Positions 60,880 through 64,000 of a DNA stretch of 64,000 bases are shown one piece after another. The DNA lies in contig DXBX01000039.1 in the NCBI GenBank assembly GCA_019116285.1, positions 1 to 64,000 on the forward strand. The letters are read 5' to 3'. Below the pieces are notes generated by a model that was given only the letters and a program-made list of their open reading frames with translations, was not told where the DNA came from and searched no databases. The position numbers were made by a program, and so were the translations under genes. Source of the DNA: Candidatus Bacteroides merdigallinarum (GTDB taxonomy: Bacteria; Bacteroidota; Bacteroidia; Bacteroidales; Bacteroidaceae). Each line of letters starts with the position of its first letter. The stretch's first letter is position 1.

Positions 60880-61926
60880 ATGACAACTGACTATCCTTCC
60901 GTCCTCCTCATCTATACGGGCGGAACCATCGGCATGATAGAAAATCCGGAGACAGGTGCGCTGGAGAATTTCGACTTCGACCACCTGCTCCGCCATGTGC
61001 CCGAACTCCGGCGGTTCAACTACCATATCTGCTCTTACCAGTTTGACCCGCCCATCGACTCGTCGGACATGGAACCATCACTATGGGCCAAGATAGTCGA
61101 AATCATACACGAGAATTATGACCGCTTCGACGGCTTCGTCATCCTGCATGGCACGGATACCATGGCTTATACCGCCTCTGCCTTGAGCTTCATGCTGGAG
61201 AACCTGGGGAAACCCGTCATCCTGACCGGCTCACAACTGCCCATCGGTACCCTGCGTACGGACGGCAAGGAAAACCTCATCACTGCCATCGAGATTGCTG
61301 CCGCCCGTTGCCCCGACGGATCGCCCATGGTGCCCGAAGTCTGCATCTTCTTCGAGAACGAACTGATGCGGGGCAACCGGACTACCAAGATCAACGCCGA
61401 GAACTTCAATGCCTTCCGCTCTTTCAACTACCCATCGTTGGCCAAGGCAGGCATCCACATCCGCTACAACGAGCACCTCATCCGCCGTCCCGACCCCACC
61501 CGTCCGATGAAGCCCCACTACCTGTTCGACACCAACGTGGTGATGCTCACCCTCTTCCCCGGCATCCAAGAAAGCATCATCGACTCCGTGCTTCATGTCC
61601 CCGGTTTGAAGGCCGTGGTTCTGAAGACCTACGGATCGGGCAACGCACCGCAAAAAGATTGGTTCATCCGCCAACTGAAGGACGCCACCGAACGAGGCAT
61701 CATCATTGTCAACATCACCCAGTGCCCCAGTGGTGCGGTGGAGATGCGTCGCTACGAGACCGGCCTCCAGCTACTTCAGGCAGGCGTCATCAGCGGATAC
61801 GACAGCACTCCGGAGTGTGCCGTCACTAAACTGATGTTCCTCTTGGGACATGGCCTTACCCAACCTGAACTCCGCCGACTGATGGACTCCGACCTGGCCG
61901 GAGAGATTACAAAAGATAATAATTAA
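60880..61926 (+). CDS. ansA: Type I L-asparaginase
   Basis: A 348-aa cytoplasmic asparaginase (hydrolyses asparagine to aspartate and ammonia). The nucleophile loop YTGGTIGM contains the first catalytic Thr13, and HGTDTM (residues 90-95) gives the second Thr/Asp set. The sequence from LTGSQLPIGTLRTDG onward is typical. It lacks a signal peptide, so it belongs to type I rather than the periplasmic type II. menA follows after 13 bp, indicating an operon. Confidence 0.94.
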   Translation: MTTDYPSVLLIYTGGTIGMIENPETGALENFDFDHLLRHVPELRRFNYHICSYQFDPPIDSSDMEPSLWAKIVEIIHENYDRFDGFVILHGTDTMAYTASALSFMLENLGKPVILTGSQLPIGTLRTDGKENLITAIEIAAARCPDGSPMVPEVCIFFENELMRGNRTTKINAENFNAFRSFNYPSLAKAGIHIRYNEHLIRRPDPTRPMKPHYLFDTNVVMLTLFPGIQESIIDSVLHVPGLKAVVLKTYGSGNAPQKDWFIRQLKDATERGIIIVNITQCPSGAVEMRRYETGLQLLQAGVISGYDSTPECAVTKLMFLLGHGLTQPELRRLMDSDLAGEITKDNN

Positions 61927-61939
61927 AAATGAAAGAACT

Positions 61940-62848
61940 ATGAAAGAGATTCGAAGAAACTCCGCACATGCGTGGCTCTTGGCAGCACGCCCCAAGACGC
62001 TGACGGCTGCCCTCATCCCCGTCTTGCTGGGCAGCGGACTGGCCTTCTCGGACAGTGCTTTCCAAACATCCCGCGCCGTATTGTGCCTGATCTTCGCCTG
62101 CATGATGCAGATAGCGGCCAATTTCATCAATGACCTCTATGATTATCAGAAAGGGACCGACCGCGAAGACCGGCTGGGTCCGAAGCGTGCCTGTGCCGAA
62201 GGGTGGATTACACCGCGAGCCATGCGACTGGGCATCGGGGTGACTCTGCTCATCGCCTGCTTGTGCGGGCTGGGGCTGCTCTACCTGTCGTGGGGAGAAT
62301 TGCCGCACGGCGGATGGGAACTGATTGCCGTGGGCGTGACGTGCATCCTCTTTGCCTTCCTCTATACGACCTATCTGTCCTACCGGGGCTGGGGAGACGT
62401 GCTGGTGCTGGTGTTCTTCGGATTCGTGCCTGTGGGAGGAACATACTATGTGCAGACGGGAGTGCTGAACGGAGATGTGCTGGTGCTCTCACTGGTGGCC
62501 GGACTGGTCATCGACACCCTGCTGATGGTGAACAATTACCGCGACGTGGAGCAGGACCGCATCAGCGGCAAGCGGACCTTGGTAGCACGCTTCGGGGCAC
62601 GATTCGGACGGCAGGCCTACCTGGCACTGGGCATCGCGGCGGTACTGCTCTGCACGTGGTTCGTGTTCAGCGGACGCCTGACTTGGCTGGAGTTCATCTG
62701 GGCACCGTGCATCTACTTCTACCTGCATCTGATGACCTGGCGCCGCATGTGCCTCATCCGCAGTGGAGAAAAACTGAACAGCATACTGGGCGAGACTTCG
62801 CGCAATATGCTGTTCATCGGGATTCTGCTGAGCGTGGCGCTCTGCTGA
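61940..62848 (+). CDS. menA: 1,4-dihydroxy-2-naphthoate polyprenyltransferase
   Basis: A 302-aa integral membrane prenyltransferase of the UbiA family with about eight hydrophobic segments. It attaches the prenyl chain to dihydroxynaphthoate for menaquinone, the quinone reduced by Nqr. The first Asp-rich motif is NDLYDYQKGTDRED (about residues 62-75) and the second is in MVNNYRDVEQDR (about 195-206). The N-terminal WLLAARPKTLTAALIPVLLG is a MenA signature. It is convergent with rfbB, with only 4 bp between the stops. Confidence 0.94.
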   Translation: MKEIRRNSAHAWLLAARPKTLTAALIPVLLGSGLAFSDSAFQTSRAVLCLIFACMMQIAANFINDLYDYQKGTDREDRLGPKRACAEGWITPRAMRLGIGVTLLIACLCGLGLLYLSWGELPHGGWELIAVGVTCILFAFLYTTYLSYRGWGDVLVLVFFGFVPVGGTYYVQTGVLNGDVLVLSLVAGLVIDTLLMVNNYRDVEQDRISGKRTLVARFGARFGRQAYLALGIAAVLLCTWFVFSGRLTWLEFIWAPCIYFYLHLMTWRRMCLIRSGEKLNSILGETSRNMLFIGILLSVALC

Positions 62849-62852
62849 TTGA

Positions 62853-63992
62853 TTATCTGTCTTTGTACATCCGCTCGTAGTACTTCTGGTAGTCACCGCT
62901 GGTCACCTCCTCTACCCACTCCTGGTGGTTGAGGTACCACTCGATGGTGCGGACAATGCCGACTTCGAAGGTGGTTTCGGGATACCAGCCCAACTCCTTG
63001 CGGATCTTGGTGGGGTCGATGGCATAACGCTGGTCGTGACCCAGACGGTCCTTGACGAAGGTGATGAGGTCGTCGTTGATCCAACTGATGTCAATCTCGC
63101 CGTCGGCTCCCACTTCCTTCTTCTTCAACACCTGACGATATTCGGGATGCGACTCCATCAGCCGATGGATGGTGGCGATGGTCAGCTTCACGATTTCCAA
63201 GTTGGTCTTCTCATTGTGTCCGCCGACGTTGTACACCTCGCCGGGCTTTCCCTCACGCACCACCAGATCGATGGCCTTGCAGTGGTCCTCCACGTAGAGC
63301 CAGTCGCGCACGTTCGAGCCATTGCCATAGACGGGCAGCTGCTTGCCTTCCAGGATGTTCTTGATGATGAGCGGGATGAGCTTCTCCGGGAAGTGATAGG
63401 GTCCGTAGTTGTTGCTGCAACGGGTGATGCTGACCGGCATGTGGTAAGTGTCGTGATAGGCCATGACGAAGAGGTCGGCACTGGTCTTCGAAGCACTGTA
63501 GGGGCTGTGCGGACAGAGCGGCGTCTCCTCCGTGAAATAGCCCTCCGCGCCCAGCGAGCCATACACCTCGTCCGTGCTGACCTGATGGTAACGGACACCG
63601 GCACGCCACGTGGGATAGCCGGTCTCGTCCCGTCCGGTGACCCAAGCGCGACGGGCGGCATCCAGCAGATTCTGCGTACCCAGGATGTTGGTAATGAGGA
63701 AGAGCTGAGGATTCTCAATGCTGCGGTCCACGTGGCTCTCGGCAGCGAAGTTCACCACATAGTCGAACTTGTATTGGCCGAAGAGATCGTCCACCAGGGC
63801 ACGATCGCAGATGTCGCCCTTGACAAAGATGCAGCGTTCGTTGTCGATGTCCCCCGCGATGGTGCCGAGGTTGCCCGCATAGGTCAGGGCATCGAGGATG
63901 ACTACGCGGATATGCTCGTGTATCCGCAGGATGTACTTGATGTAGTTGGCGCCGATGAATCCGGCGGCGCCGGTTACGAGATAAGTCTTCAT
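62853..63992 (-). CDS. rfbB: dTDP-glucose 4,6-dehydratase
   Basis: A 379-aa SDR-fold enzyme that converts dTDP-glucose to dTDP-4-keto-6-deoxyglucose, the entry to dTDP-rhamnose for surface polysaccharide. The NAD loop TGAAGFIG is at residues 7-14. The catalytic set is Thr140-Asp141-Glu142 (STDEVYG) and Tyr165/Lys169 (YSASK). The start codon lies 8 bases from the window end, so its promoter and any rfbACD partners are outside. Confidence 0.97.
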   Translation of the reverse strand: MKTYLVTGAAGFIGANYIKYILRIHEHIRVVILDALTYAGNLGTIAGDIDNERCIFVKGDICDRALVDDLFGQYKFDYVVNFAAESHVDRSIENPQLFLITNILGTQNLLDAARRAWVTGRDETGYPTWRAGVRYHQVSTDEVYGSLGAEGYFTEETPLCPHSPYSASKTSADLFVMAYHDTYHMPVSITRCSNNYGPYHFPEKLIPLIIKNILEGKQLPVYGNGSNVRDWLYVEDHCKAIDLVVREGKPGEVYNVGGHNEKTNLEIVKLTIATIHRLMESHPEYRQVLKKKEVGADGEIDISWINDDLITFVKDRLGHDQRYAIDPTKIRKELGWYPETTFEVGIVRTIEWYLNHQEWVEEVTSGDYQKYYERMYKDR

Positions 63993-64000
63993 ATAATAAG

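Noticed and set aside
1..64000. tRNA or rRNA genes
   Set aside because: No cloverleaf with a GGTTCRA arm or 16S/23S core sequence was noticed on either strand; a covariance-model search would be the decisive test.

Overview
The window looks like chromosomal DNA from a member of the Bacteroidaceae, in or near Bacteroides, with coding regions richer in GC than those of B. thetaiotaomicron. The evidence is the Bacteroides-type promoter box (TAnnTTTG) before many genes, the Sus starch genes, Nqr without complex I genes, Mfa-type fimbriae, RprXY, the EF-G2 paralog and many SPII lipoproteins. The species cannot be settled by eye. No rRNA, tRNA, prophage, IS transposase or CRISPR array was seen.

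Layout. 1-2.7 kb: end of a Sus starch-utilisation operon (SusE/F tail, SusG amylase). 2.8-3.6 kb: candidate small RNA, a repeat array and a thioredoxin-fold gene. 3.7-9.5 kb (minus): nqrABCDEF, the sodium-pumping NADH:quinone oxidoreductase. 9.7-11.4 kb (minus): NIF3-like protein and zinc-ribbon coiled-coil protein. 11.7-13.9 kb: EF-G2 paralog with degenerate GTPase motifs. 14.2-16.4 kb: RprX/RprY-type two-component system. 16.5-18.1 kb (minus): DUF6377 regulator, divergent from a six-gene fimbrial locus at 18.4-29.4 kb (DUF3575, DUF3868/OmpA-like, Mfa1-like, Mfa2-like and two large accessory or tip lipoproteins). 29.7-34.8 kb: M23 peptidase, C69 dipeptidase, phosphohexomutase. 35.5-39.6 kb: pyrB-pyrI-flavin reductase-OMP, then glyA. 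39.7-48.4 kb: serine hydrolase, membrane protein, MNT/HEPN pair, broken acyltransferase, TonB-plug receptor and a divergent two-component system. 48.5-64 kb: helicase, C1B peptidase, Omp85-type barrel, HU-like protein, a fimbrillin with a homopolymer just upstream, a carboxyltransferase, glucosaminidase, cdd, ansA, menA, rfbB.

The most unusual feature is in the gaps. At least eight intergenic regions carry short arrays of 3 to 5 degenerate units with a period of 21-24 bp. Most units are built round a dyad core. The sequence differs from locus to locus, except that two arrays share one family. They do not look like CRISPRs, and the period is about two helical turns.

Other points: a C9/G9 tract before a fimbrillin whose only in-frame start is TTG, where loss of one base would bring an upstream ATG into frame (possible phase switch); an in-frame TAA in a fimbrial lipoprotein followed by 48 sense codons; an acyltransferase with both a TGA and a frameshift; and two sensor-kinase genes whose promoter box ends 5 nt before the ATG, predicting almost leaderless mRNAs.
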